A stretch of DNA of 9,744 nucleotides. Origin: an uncultured Halieaceae bacterium (GTDB lineage Bacteria > Pseudomonadota > Gammaproteobacteria > Pseudomonadales > Halieaceae). The stretch is taken from assembly GCA_938045215.1 (NCBI GenBank), contig CALINF010000186.1, positions 1 to 9,744 on the forward strand. Reading direction: 5' to 3'. Below the pieces are notes generated by a model. The model saw only the letters and a program-made list of their open reading frames with translations. It was not told the origin of the DNA and made no database searches. This document shows positions 1 through 8,094 of this stretch, piece by piece. Made by a program: the position numbers and the translations under genes. Numbering within the stretch: position 1 is the first letter of the stretch; the number at the start of each line of letters is the position of its first letter.

Positions 1-834
1 GAGTTCACGATCTATCTATGCGGCCTCATTGGTGTGGTTGCAGCATGGCAGATGCTGCAGTTCCATGGTGCCGTTGGCATTGCGCTGAACTCATTGTCGG
101 TAGCGGTGCTTCTCGGCCTGGGCTGGTTCATCACGGTTAAGTGCAACGCCGTGGAGCGCAGCCGTATGATCGTACTCATCATTCTCACCATGTCGACTGT
201 AGTGTTCTGGGCCCTGTTCGAACAAAGTGCCGCTTCCATGACCCTGTATGCCGACCGTGTGATGGACCGCAACATTCTTGGCATGCAGCTGACTGCGGCT
301 CAGTTCGGTGCGCTCAACGCCATGTTTATCTTCATGTTTGCACCGTTCTTCGCGTGGTTGTGGACATCCCTGGGTCGTCGCGGTATTGAACCCAACACGC
401 CCGTCAAGTTTGCACTGGGCATCGCGCAGGCAGGACTCGGATTTGGCGCACTGGTCTACGGTGCCAATCACCCCAATGAGCTTGGACTCGTCTCGGGCTA
501 TTGGATGGTGCTTGCCTACCTGCTCCATACCTGTGGCGAGCTCTGTCTGTCCCCTGTTGGTCTGTCAGCAGTGACCAAGTTAGCGGTACCCAGCGTAGTT
601 GGCGTGATGATGGGCTCCTGGTTTCTGGCGACTGCCTACTCAGAGTTTGTGGCCGTTCAACTGGCCAAGCTCGCGGCAATTGATACAGTGGGCGGCACAG
701 TCGCTGATGTCAGCGTCGCACTGGCCAGCTATACGGAACTATTTACCAACCTGTTATGGGTAGGCCTTGGGTTTGCCGTGCTGTTGCTGCTGGTATCACC
801 CATACTGAAGAAAATGATGCACGGCGTACATTGA
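1..834 (+). CDS. POT-family proton-coupled oligopeptide transporter, C-terminal part (5' truncated by window edge)
   Basis: This is an inner-membrane symporter of the POT/PTR2 family (TC 2.A.17), which uses the proton gradient to import di- and tripeptides. The frame is open from base 1, so the gene starts upstream and about 277 residues are visible. Eight hydrophobic segments can be read. The last six match family helices TM7-TM12, and the first two match the extra HA/HB helices of bacterial POTs. Family signatures include FWALFEQ in TM7, the helix beginning around QFGALNAMFIFMFAP, and YLLHTCGELCLSPVGLSAVT in TM10. The protein ends in the usual short basic tail (LKKMMHGVH) after TM12. The next gene follows after 20 bp on the same strand, so cotranscription is possible. 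The family call is firm; DtpT- versus DtpA-like substrate range cannot be told from this part. Confidence 0.93.
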   Translation, partial: EFTIYLCGLIGVVAAWQMLQFHGAVGIALNSLSVAVLLGLGWFITVKCNAVERSRMIVLIILTMSTVVFWALFEQSAASMTLYADRVMDRNILGMQLTAAQFGALNAMFIFMFAPFFAWLWTSLGRRGIEPNTPVKFALGIAQAGLGFGALVYGANHPNELGLVSGYWMVLAYLLHTCGELCLSPVGLSAVTKLAVPSVVGVMMGSWFLATAYSEFVAVQLAKLAAIDTVGGTVADVSVALASYTELFTNLLWVGLGFAVLLLLVSPILKKMMHGVH

Positions 835-854
835 ATCAACGGAGCTAGAGTCAG

Positions 855-2081
855 ATGAAGAGAGAATTCGACGTAATTGTTTGGGGCGCAACCGGCTTTA
901 CCGGCAAGCTGGTTGTGGAATACCTCGCTCGCACCTATGGCACTGATGGTGACCTCAAGTGGGCCATTGCGGGGCGCAATCAGACCAAGCTGGAAGCGGT
1001 ACGTAAAGAAGCTGTGCCAGAATCCAAGCGACAGCACCTGGCAATATTCACCGCAGACAGCCAGGACAGTGCCAGCCTGGAAGCACTGGTAAAACGTACC
1101 CGCGTGATCTGCACGACTGTGGGGCCCTATGCAAAATATGGCACACCGCTTGTCGCCGCGTGCGCTGCCAACGGCACCCACTACTGCGACCTCACCGGTG
1201 AGGTCCAGTGGATGACACGGGTTATACCGCAGTATCAGGCGACGGCTGAGGAGAGTGGCGCACGCATCGTTCATACTTGTGGCTTCGACTCTATTCCGTC
1301 GGACATGGGTGTGTGGTTTGTACAGCAAGCCATGCTTGAGCAGCACGGTGTCGCTGCTGCAACCGTTAAGGGGCGCGTCGGCAAATCCCGCGGTGGAGCC
1401 AGCGGCGGCACAATCCACAGCATGCTCAACATGCTGGATGAGGCCGACAGAGACCCCTCTGTCAAGGAGGCACTGGCGGACCCCTATTCTCTCTACCCAG
1501 CAGGTGTTACCAAGGGTAAAGACGGACCGGACCAGACCGGCGCCGAATACGATCCGGACTTTGAAGAGTGGACCTGCCCTTTTGTCATGGCCGCAATCAA
1601 TGCCCGCGTGGTTCGTCGCAGCAATGCTCTCATGAATTTTCCCTGGGGCGAGGGCTTTGCCTACGACGAAGCCCAACTCAGCGGTTCCAAGGGCAAAGCC
1701 ACCCGTATTAGCCTGGCACTGGGCGTGGGCATGGGTGTGATGGCTTTTAATCCAACGCGAAAACTGGCCAAGCGTTTTCTGCCTGAGCCAGGCGAGGGAC
1801 CTAATGAAGCATTGCGCGAGTCAGGTTTTTTTGAGATGTATTTCCATGCCAGTCATCCGTCTGACCCGTCAAAAGACTTACGTGCAAAAGTGACCGGTGA
1901 TCGGGACCCCGGCTACGGATCCACGTCCAAGATGCTGGCCGAGTCTGCAGTATGCCTGGCCAAGGACGACCTGAGCGGCGGTGGTGGATTCTGGACACCC
2001 GCCTCCGCCATGGGGGATAAATTGTTGACAAGGCTCACAGAAAACGCCGGGCTCACCTTCGAACTGGTGCCAACAGCGTAA
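855..2081 (+). CDS. Saccharopine dehydrogenase-like NAD(P)-binding oxidoreductase (SCCPDH / trans-acting enoyl reductase family)
   Basis: A complete 408-residue soluble protein with an N-terminal Rossmann fold. The nucleotide-binding loop GATGFTG is at residues 11-17, followed by the basic AGRN motif typical of NADP-preferring members. Other family hallmarks are TVGPYAKYGTPLV, HYCDLTGE and CGFDSIPSDMGV, with GGFWTPASAMGDKLLTRL near the C-terminus. The length fits human SCCPDH and the mycobacterial trans-acting enoyl reductases (Rv2449c/Rv2953 type), not lysine-pathway saccharopine dehydrogenases. A moderately hydrophobic stretch (about residues 275-300) recalls the lipid-associated segment of SCCPDH. 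The ATG is preceded by GGAG at 841-844, 10 nt upstream. It lies 20 bp after the peptide transporter and may share its transcript. The substrate is unknown; a role in lipid metabolism is inference from relatives. Confidence 0.88.
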   Translation: MKREFDVIVWGATGFTGKLVVEYLARTYGTDGDLKWAIAGRNQTKLEAVRKEAVPESKRQHLAIFTADSQDSASLEALVKRTRVICTTVGPYAKYGTPLVAACAANGTHYCDLTGEVQWMTRVIPQYQATAEESGARIVHTCGFDSIPSDMGVWFVQQAMLEQHGVAAATVKGRVGKSRGGASGGTIHSMLNMLDEADRDPSVKEALADPYSLYPAGVTKGKDGPDQTGAEYDPDFEEWTCPFVMAAINARVVRRSNALMNFPWGEGFAYDEAQLSGSKGKATRISLALGVGMGVMAFNPTRKLAKRFLPEPGEGPNEALRESGFFEMYFHASHPSDPSKDLRAKVTGDRDPGYGSTSKMLAESAVCLAKDDLSGGGGFWTPASAMGDKLLTRLTENAGLTFELVPTA

Positions 2082-2200
2082 ATTTTGCATCAGGTTGTAT
2101 CTGGCAAGTCGCATTGAAAGCCCGTACATTCTTGCAAGGGACGAAGATAAATCGATCTCATAAAGAGAATCGGTAAAACAGCAGGAGCAGGCGACGCGAG

Positions 2201-5200
2201 GTGAACAGGTTCAACCTCTCGTTCAAGGGGAACATACTGCCCGGCCACGATCTGGCACGGGTTCAGACCCGTTTGGCCAACGCATTGGGGCTGCCCGGAC
2301 CCGATAGTACAGCCCCGTTCTTTTCCGGCAAGGCGGTCACGCTGCGACGCAACCTGGATCGTAAGGTCGCCGCAGACTGGTACCGAAAGCTCCGCGACAT
2401 CGGTATGGATGTCGAACTCGTCAAAGTAACCGATGCGATCACATCCGAAACGCACGCGGACTCCGCGGTAGCGCCGACTCAGCAAGACACTGAGACTGCT
2501 GCGACAGCCTCGCAAAAAACAGAACCCACTGCTCGGGATACAGACACTACCGATACCGCCCATGCGACGCACAGGGGAATGGATCAGGAGATCCACCAAA
2601 GCAAGCCTGGCCAGATTGACCAGAGTTGGGCTGTACCCTCCTCCAGAGCCACCTCCAATGATCGTTTGCAGAAATCTGCCAGGGCGCAAGTGTCTGACGA
2701 GCAACGGCGAGCACAGGCAGCCGCCGCCGCCAGACTAGCGGACGAGCAGGCTGCCGAGGCCGCACGCCGCAAGCAACTGGAAGAAGACGCCAGACGCAAA
2801 GCGCAGCAGAAACTGGAGCAGGAGCGCAAGCAACAAGAAGAACGTGAACAACAGGCCGCCGAGCTCGCTGCGCAGCGCGAGGCCAAAGCCAGGCGCGACG
2901 CTGAAGAACAGAAAAAGGCGAAGGAAGCGGCCGAGCGAAAAGCGAAAGATGCCGCTGAGCTAAAAGCCAGGCAACAAGCAGAGGCAGCACGTGAGGCAGT
3001 GCTACAGGCTCAGCGCGAGGCCAAAGCGAAGGCAGAACGCGACAAGTTGGCTCAACAAGAAGCACAACGCCAACGCGAAGAGCAACGCAAGGCCGAACAA
3101 CTCGCCGCAGCTGAAGCGGCACGAGCCCGTGCCGCGGCCCTGGAAGAGAAGCGTAAAGCAGCAGCGAGGGATGCGCTCAAGAAGGCGCAGGAAGAAGAGC
3201 GCAAGCGAGAAGCCGCACAGGCGTTGGCGCACAAGAAAGCACAGGAAAAAAAGCGCAAGGCAGAGGAAGCTGCCCGGGCAAAAGCAGCGCGGGAGGCGGA
3301 AAAGGCACGCCAGAAAGCAGAGCGGGAAGAAGCCAAGCGCAATGCTCATGCCGCTGCAGAGCAAGCAAGAGCCGAACAGAAACAGGCCCGGCTTAAGGCG
3401 CGTGAGGAAGCGCAGCGCGCAAAAGCAGAGAAAGCTGAGATCGCCAGGATCGCTGCCCAAGACGCTGCTCGGGAGAAGGCGCGCCAGGAAGCGCAGCGTA
3501 TGCAACGCGAGGCAGAGCTTGCCGAGAAACGTGCTCGCGAGCAGGAGGCTAGACTTCTGGCAGCGGCAGAGGCGGCTCGCCAAAAAGCCGAAGCGGAACA
3601 CCGCAGGGCAGAGGCTGCCGCGAAACTGCAAGCGCAGCAGGAGGAAGCCCGGCTCGCTCAAAAGCTCGCTCAGGCTGAGGCAGAGCAAGCGCGTAAGGCT
3701 GCAATTGCAGTCCAAAAGCAAGAGCAGGCGAAAGAGAGACAGCGCAAGGCCGAGGAGAAACAACGTAAGGCCAGGGAGAAAGCCAAGCGCAAGGCCGCTG
3801 AACAGGCAGAGCGGGAACAACAACAGGCACTTGCACTGGCGGAACGTGCGAAGCTCGAAGATCAGGTTATCGCGACGGGTGCGGCGAAGCTAAAGGACTC
3901 CAGCACAGGAATCAGCAGCAAACCCCGGGTTAAAACCCGACTGGAGGTCCCTACCCGGCCTTCCCACAAAGACGCCATCAAGCGCACTGGTCAACACTCT
4001 TCCGAACCCACAGAATCAACAGCTTCGACAAGTGATACCAGCACACCTTTGCCTGCCTACAGGCATCAAACTGGAGCGCCAAACCTTTATACGCTCGCTG
4101 CTTTTCACAATAGTCAGGAGCTACGGCAACGGCCAGCGGAGTCTGCTGCCAAAGCCAAGCGCGGCATGTTGGCCGTTGTGGGGGCAATGATCCTGCTGGT
4201 GATATCGATTGCCGTCTTTACGCTGCGCGAGCCTGCAACCGTACAGCAAGGCCCGATCGCAATCACCAGCAGCAGCGAGGGCGAGCTGGCCGTGCTCGGA
4301 GTGAACACACTCTACCTCCATGACCGCTCAGGTCTGGGCACCCAAACTCTGACTCACGCAGAGCTGGGACTGGAGTTACTGCAGCCACCTCTGTATTTTG
4401 GTACTGACGGCTCTCTGTATGGCCTTGGGGTACTGCGCGGGTCAACCAGGCAAACCCGGCTTATCCGTTGTGTTCTTGCAGACAAACAATGCATGCAGGT
4501 GTTTGACAGGCCGGACAATCAGACAGCTACTGCGATAACAAGCTTTGCCATTAACGAGCTTAACGGCGATCGCTACATTCTGAGCGATTCACCCGCAGCG
4601 CTACAACGTTACAACACAGAGGGCGAGCTGCTCGCCAAGGCCAGCCTGTCAATCGCCGAACTACCCACCATGCAGCTGGACTCTGGCCTGATATTCATCA
4701 ACAGCGAATTCGATTCAGCCATTAGCGTTTTCAGGCCTGACATCGCCAATTTCGGCCAACAATTGGACGAGGTGTTACTGATGCCACCATCGGCCATTGC
4801 GAACCAGCACAGCGTCGTACTCGACTTTCTACCAATCAATCAACAATGGTGGGTTGTCTTGGGTGATCCACAGAGCCAAAGCAGCGCGCTGTATCGATTC
4901 GATGCAAGCTGGCGCTTTCTATCTGAGTTTCCGCTGCCGGCAGCGTACTACCCTGCCCGACTCTCCGGCTGGAACCACAAGGTACTGGTGAGTCACCCCT
5001 CGCAGATAAAGCAAATCCGCTTGAGCAAGGAGGGCCTGGAGGAGGCTCACTATCAGTCCAATCTATTAGTTGACGCTGTGTCTGCCAGTGAGAACGCCAT
5101 AGCACGACAAAGGCTGCTGCAGCGCGTACTTCCTGCCCTGCTGCTGGCACTGACGCTCATAGCGGTGGCATACACATCGACGCATAGACTCCGCAGCCGC

Positions 5201-5767
5201 GTATACCTGCATAGCAAGGCCCAAGGCGCAGAGTCACTGGAGGATGCCGCCGATACTATCCGTTGGATTGACCCAGACCCCCGACGCACAGCTCGCTATC
5301 GGCAGCTCGCTATATTGCTGGCCATCGGCTATGCCGGTGTATTGGTCACCAGCATCGGATTGACCTTGCCGCCTGGCATTCTGGCGGCCATCCTGCTGGT
5401 GCTGTCCGGGCCGGTTATCACGCTGTATCTGCTCTATCGCGCGCCCGTGGGTCATATCGGCAGCCGCGACGATACGCTTGTTCTGGTTGATCACAATGAC
5501 TTGTATCACATGGGCGCAGGCCCTCGCATACAGTATCGGTCACGATTTGTTCTGATCGACGATGTGGCTGTATTCATGGGCGCCAGCTTGTTACCTACTT
5601 TCGAACCCGACCAGCTTAAAACACTAGAAGCCACGATTACCGCGGGAGTGAAGGTCGAGAGCAAAGCAGTATGGGTGCGACTGTTGCAGGCCCGGCATCC
5701 GCTGGCTATCGGTTCCCTTGTATGCACTGTAGGCATCGTTCTGGCGGGTATTGTACTGGTCGTTTGA
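2201..5767 (+). CDS. Large membrane protein: Ala/Lys/Arg/Glu/Gln-rich helical rod plus periplasmic propeller-like domain; function unknown
   Basis: I do not recognise a named family for this 1188-residue protein. Residues 1-77 form a small domain (MNRFNLSFKGNILPGHD..., FFSGKAVTLRR) of a kind I recall at the N-terminus of some gammaproteobacterial membrane proteins. Residues 78-162 are a Thr/Asp-rich linker. Residues 166-558 are a charged helix with no Ser, Thr, Gly, Pro, Cys, Phe, Trp or Tyr. Residues 559-650 are a flexible linker. TM1 is about 655-675, preceded by KAKR (N-in), so the rod should be cytoplasmic. Residues about 684-945 hold repeated beta-rich units, probably a periplasmic propeller. 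TM2 (976-991) leads to a basic cytoplasmic loop, then TM3 (1036-1053), TM4 (1059-1079), a cytoplasmic domain of about 90 residues and TM5 at the extreme C-terminus. GTG is the first start after an in-frame TAA at 2174; AGGAG at 2183-2187 is 13 nt upstream. TolA resemblance is compositional only. Confidence 0.85.
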   Translation: MNRFNLSFKGNILPGHDLARVQTRLANALGLPGPDSTAPFFSGKAVTLRRNLDRKVAADWYRKLRDIGMDVELVKVTDAITSETHADSAVAPTQQDTETAATASQKTEPTARDTDTTDTAHATHRGMDQEIHQSKPGQIDQSWAVPSSRATSNDRLQKSARAQVSDEQRRAQAAAAARLADEQAAEAARRKQLEEDARRKAQQKLEQERKQQEEREQQAAELAAQREAKARRDAEEQKKAKEAAERKAKDAAELKARQQAEAAREAVLQAQREAKAKAERDKLAQQEAQRQREEQRKAEQLAAAEAARARAAALEEKRKAAARDALKKAQEEERKREAAQALAHKKAQEKKRKAEEAARAKAAREAEKARQKAEREEAKRNAHAAAEQARAEQKQARLKAREEAQRAKAEKAEIARIAAQDAAREKARQEAQRMQREAELAEKRAREQEARLLAAAEAARQKAEAEHRRAEAAAKLQAQQEEARLAQKLAQAEAEQARKAAIAVQKQEQAKERQRKAEEKQRKAREKAKRKAAEQAEREQQQALALAERAKLEDQVIATGAAKLKDSSTGISSKPRVKTRLEVPTRPSHKDAIKRTGQHSSEPTESTASTSDTSTPLPAYRHQTGAPNLYTLAAFHNSQELRQRPAESAAKAKRGMLAVVGAMILLVISIAVFTLREPATVQQGPIAITSSSEGELAVLGVNTLYLHDRSGLGTQTLTHAELGLELLQPPLYFGTDGSLYGLGVLRGSTRQTRLIRCVLADKQCMQVFDRPDNQTATAITSFAINELNGDRYILSDSPAALQRYNTEGELLAKASLSIAELPTMQLDSGLIFINSEFDSAISVFRPDIANFGQQLDEVLLMPPSAIANQHSVVLDFLPINQQWWVVLGDPQSQSSALYRFDASWRFLSEFPLPAAYYPARLSGWNHKVLVSHPSQIKQIRLSKEGLEEAHYQSNLLVDAVSASENAIARQRLLQRVLPALLLALTLIAVAYTSTHRLRSRVYLHSKAQGAESLEDAADTIRWIDPDPRRTARYRQLAILLAIGYAGVLVTSIGLTLPPGILAAILLVLSGPVITLYLLYRAPVGHIGSRDDTLVLVDHNDLYHMGAGPRIQYRSRFVLIDDVAVFMGASLLPTFEPDQLKTLEATITAGVKVESKAVWVRLLQARHPLAIGSLVCTVGIVLAGIVLVV

Positions 5768-5790
5768 TCTGACCCCGACGCAGGGAGTCG

Positions 5791-5818
5791 TAGACCATCT
5801 CGCGGCAACGGTTATACT
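5791..5818 (+). promoter_or_regulatory. Candidate sigma-70 promoter of lutABC
   Basis: TAGACC (5791-5796, 4/6 to TTGACA) and TATACT (5813-5818, 5/6 to TATAAT) are separated by 16 nt, placing a start site near 5825 and leaving a leader of about 50 nt before lutA. The copies of CGGCAAC at 5803-5809 and 5827-5833 bracket the -10 box and could be a regulator half-site pair. Seen by eye only. Confidence 0.4.
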
Positions 5819-5873
5819 GGCACTGTCGGCAACCCCGCTAAGGCTAGTACAGCAAAAGGATTCTCAACCGCGC

Positions 5874-6665
5874 ATGTCCGAATCGCAGCAACCCCAGGCC
5901 AGCCAGCGTTTTCAGGTGCATCTGTTCGTGACCTGCCTTGCCGATCTTTTCCGTCCGTCGATTGCCTTCAACAGTATTGCGCTGCTCGAGGAAGCCGGGT
6001 GCGACGTAACTGTGCCAATGTCGCAAACCTGCTGCGGACAGCCCGGCTACAATACTGGCGACTACGAGGCCACTGTTCCATTGGCGAAACAATTTATTGC
6101 AACATTCGAAGGCGCCGATTATGTGGTTGCACCGTCGGGTTCCTGTGCGGGCATGATTACTCACCACTACCCGAGAATTCTGGAGGGTCAGTGGCATGAG
6201 CGAGCGCTGGACCTCGCGGCCAGAACATTTGAGCTCACGCAGTTTTTGAGCGAGGTCGCAGGGCTCAAGCGTCCGATTGAGCAAAGGTCTGATGTCGGTA
6301 GCGTTACCTACCATGACAGTTGTGCCGGGCTGCGAGAACTGGGCATACAGACACAGCCGCGTCACCTGCTAAACACGCTCTGTCGAGCGGACCTCAAGGA
6401 AATGGAGCGCACCGACGTCTGCTGCGGCTTCGGAGGCACCTTCTGTGCCAAGATGCCGGAGTTATCTGCCAATATGGCGTCAGACAAACTCGAAATGGCC
6501 CAGGCCTCTGGCGCCACCACACTGGCAGGTGGTGATCTGGGTTGTCTGATGAACCTCGCTGGACGAGCAAAACGCGAGGGAATAGAGATAGAGGTACGCC
6601 ACATTGCCGAACTTCTGGCCGGCGATCTGGCCACGCCCGCTATCGGCGAGAGCTCCCAGTCGTGA
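5874..6665 (+). CDS. lutA: L-lactate oxidation complex subunit LutA (YkgE-type CCG-domain iron-sulfur protein)
   Basis: A 263-residue soluble protein carrying two CCG (cysteine-rich) domains, the architecture of LutA/YkgE. With LutB and LutC it oxidises L-lactate to pyruvate and passes the electrons to the respiratory chain. The first CCG domain has C21, the C53-C54-G55 motif and SGSC at residues 88-91. The second has C150 (HDSCAG), C183-C184-G185 (CCGFGGTFC) and C224 (GDLGC). Such motifs ligate iron-sulfur centres in the related HdrB and GlpC subunits. The frame is open back to a TTG at 5751, but that start overlaps the previous gene and the candidate promoter. ATG 5874 is preferred: it begins just before the conserved LFVTCLADLF segment, with AAAAGGA at 5854-5860 upstream. 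It is the first gene of lutABC. Confidence 0.93.
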   Translation: MSESQQPQASQRFQVHLFVTCLADLFRPSIAFNSIALLEEAGCDVTVPMSQTCCGQPGYNTGDYEATVPLAKQFIATFEGADYVVAPSGSCAGMITHHYPRILEGQWHERALDLAARTFELTQFLSEVAGLKRPIEQRSDVGSVTYHDSCAGLRELGIQTQPRHLLNTLCRADLKEMERTDVCCGFGGTFCAKMPELSANMASDKLEMAQASGATTLAGGDLGCLMNLAGRAKREGIEIEVRHIAELLAGDLATPAIGESSQS

Positions 6666-6668
6666 GGA
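6664..6668 (+). promoter_or_regulatory. Ribosome binding site of lutB
   Basis: GAGGA lies 7 nt before GTG 6676 and overlaps the lutA stop codon (TGA 6663-6665). It favours GTG 6676 over the in-frame start at 6604 inside lutA, and suggests translational coupling of lutA and lutB. Confidence 0.75.
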
Positions 6669-6675
6669 TCAAGCG

Positions 6676-8094
6676 GTGACGATTTCCAGCAACGACTTTA
6701 TTGCGCAGTCCGTCGTAGCCCTGCAGGAAGCGGAACGATTGCGCACTCGCAAGGAGTTGGGTAAACATATGCCCGCTTTACGCACCAGGGCTGTGGAAGA
6801 ATTTGGGGATTTTGAGGGCCTGCGCGAGCATGTTGCCAACGTCAGGCAACACGCCCTGGATAATCTGGACTACTATCTGCCGCAATTTGAACAGCAGGCA
6901 ATAGATAACGGCAATCAGGTGCACTATGCACGCACAGGCGCGGAACTGAACGACCTCGTTCTAAGCATCTGCCAACGACACAATGCCCGCAAAATTGCCA
7001 AGGGCAAGTCGATGGTTACAGAGGAAACCGAGCTCAACCATCATCTGGAGCGCGCTGGACTCGAGGTAGTTGAGACCGACCTCGGGGAATACATTATTCA
7101 ACAAGCGGGGGAAACTCCCAGCCACATCGTTGGACCGGCACTGCATAAACCGGAAGCGGAAATCCGCGAACTGTTTCTGGACAAACATCCGCTGGGGCCG
7201 CGTGAACTGGAAGACCCACCGGCGATGGTAGAGGAGGCACGAAGCGTTCTGCGTGAGCACTTTCTGTCTGCCGATGTAGGTATCGTTGGCGCTAACGCAC
7301 TGATCGCAGAAAATGGCTATTCGCTGCTTGTGACCAATGAGGGCAACGGTGATCTCTGTGCCAATCTGCCTAACATACTGATCGTCTGCACAACGATGGA
7401 GCGAGTGTTGCCGCGCGCCCGCGATGCAGCAGCTCTCGTGCGACTATTAACTCGCTCCACCACGGGCCAATCGATTAGCTGCTATACCAGTTACTACTCG
7501 GGACCCCGTCGGCAGGACGACATCGATGGACCACTTGAGACACACTATGTGTTACTGGACAACAAACGCAGCGACATCCTGGCGAGCGACTACAAAGACA
7601 TGTTGCAATGCATGCGCTGCGGGGCATGCCTTAATCATTGCCCCGTGTATATAGGCGCAGGTGGCCATGCTTACGGGTCAGTCTACCAGGGTCCCATGGG
7701 TTCGGTGCTGACCCCTCTGCTGAGCTCCCTAGAGGAAAGTCATACGCTGCCCAGCGCGTGTACAACCTGCGGCCGTTGCGCCGAGGTATGCCCTGCAAAC
7801 ATCCCACTACCGGACCTGCTACGGGATCTCAGGCACGATGAGAGCCGTAGCAAACTGGGCTCCGGGCGCTGGCGCGTGAGTATGAAACTACATGCCTGGG
7901 TCAGCCAGCATCCTCGCCTATATCAATTGTTAACGGGACTGGGGGTTCGCACGCTACACCGAATGGGGCGCCGCAGGGGTGGGTTTAGCCGCCTTCCCTT
8001 TGCATCAGGTTGGACTCAGGAAAGGGACTTTCCTGCTCCTCAAAAAGATACTTTCATGCATCAGTACCGCAAACAGGCTGCACAGGATGAGTGA
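6676..8094 (+). CDS. lutB: L-lactate oxidation complex subunit LutB (YkgF-type ferredoxin-like iron-sulfur protein)
   Basis: A 472-residue protein, the usual LutB/YkgF length. The N-terminal two thirds is the LUD-type domain: the segment from KGKSMVTEETELN to EYIIQQAGETPSHIV, then GIVGANALIAENGYSLLVTNEGNGD. The C-terminal part carries two [4Fe-4S] motifs: CMRCGACLNHCP (C312, C315, C318, C322) and CTTCGRCAEVCP (C362, C365, C368, C372). The tail contains the conserved RDFPAP element. It is the electron-transfer subunit of the LutABC lactate oxidase. GTG 6676 was chosen as start because of GAGGA at 6664-6668. The longer reading from 6604 would add 24 residues encoded within the end of lutA that do not look like LutB. 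It lies 10 bp after lutA, and its last 8 bp overlap lutC. All eight cluster cysteines are present, so it looks functional. Confidence 0.95.
   Translation: MTISSNDFIAQSVVALQEAERLRTRKELGKHMPALRTRAVEEFGDFEGLREHVANVRQHALDNLDYYLPQFEQQAIDNGNQVHYARTGAELNDLVLSICQRHNARKIAKGKSMVTEETELNHHLERAGLEVVETDLGEYIIQQAGETPSHIVGPALHKPEAEIRELFLDKHPLGPRELEDPPAMVEEARSVLREHFLSADVGIVGANALIAENGYSLLVTNEGNGDLCANLPNILIVCTTMERVLPRARDAAALVRLLTRSTTGQSISCYTSYYSGPRRQDDIDGPLETHYVLLDNKRSDILASDYKDMLQCMRCGACLNHCPVYIGAGGHAYGSVYQGPMGSVLTPLLSSLEESHTLPSACTTCGRCAEVCPANIPLPDLLRDLRHDESRSKLGSGRWRVSMKLHAWVSQHPRLYQLLTGLGVRTLHRMGRRRGGFSRLPFASGWTQERDFPAPQKDTFMHQYRKQAAQDE

Noticed and set aside
729..1676. 315-codon minus-strand frame
   Set aside because: It overlaps the end of the peptide transporter and the SCCPDH-like gene, both of which have clear family motifs.
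2873..3027. 17-bp direct repeat (2873-2889 and 3011-3027) encoding QREAKA
   Set aside because: It is isolated and explained by low-complexity coding sequence; no regular repeat period or larger tandem array was seen.
3002..3823. 273-codon minus-strand frame rich in Leu, Cys and Phe
   Set aside because: It is the antisense shadow of the same low-complexity segment; its composition mirrors the sense codons and no ribosome binding site or domain is visible.
2991..3893. 300-codon plus-strand frame overlapping the large membrane-protein gene
   Set aside because: It lies wholly inside the rod-coding segment, is extremely Arg/Lys-rich, and exists because the T-poor strand lacks stop codons.
5751..5873. 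N-terminal extension of LutA from TTG 5751
   Set aside because: It overlaps the preceding gene and the candidate promoter, and the encoded residues are not LutA-like; ATG 5874 fits better.
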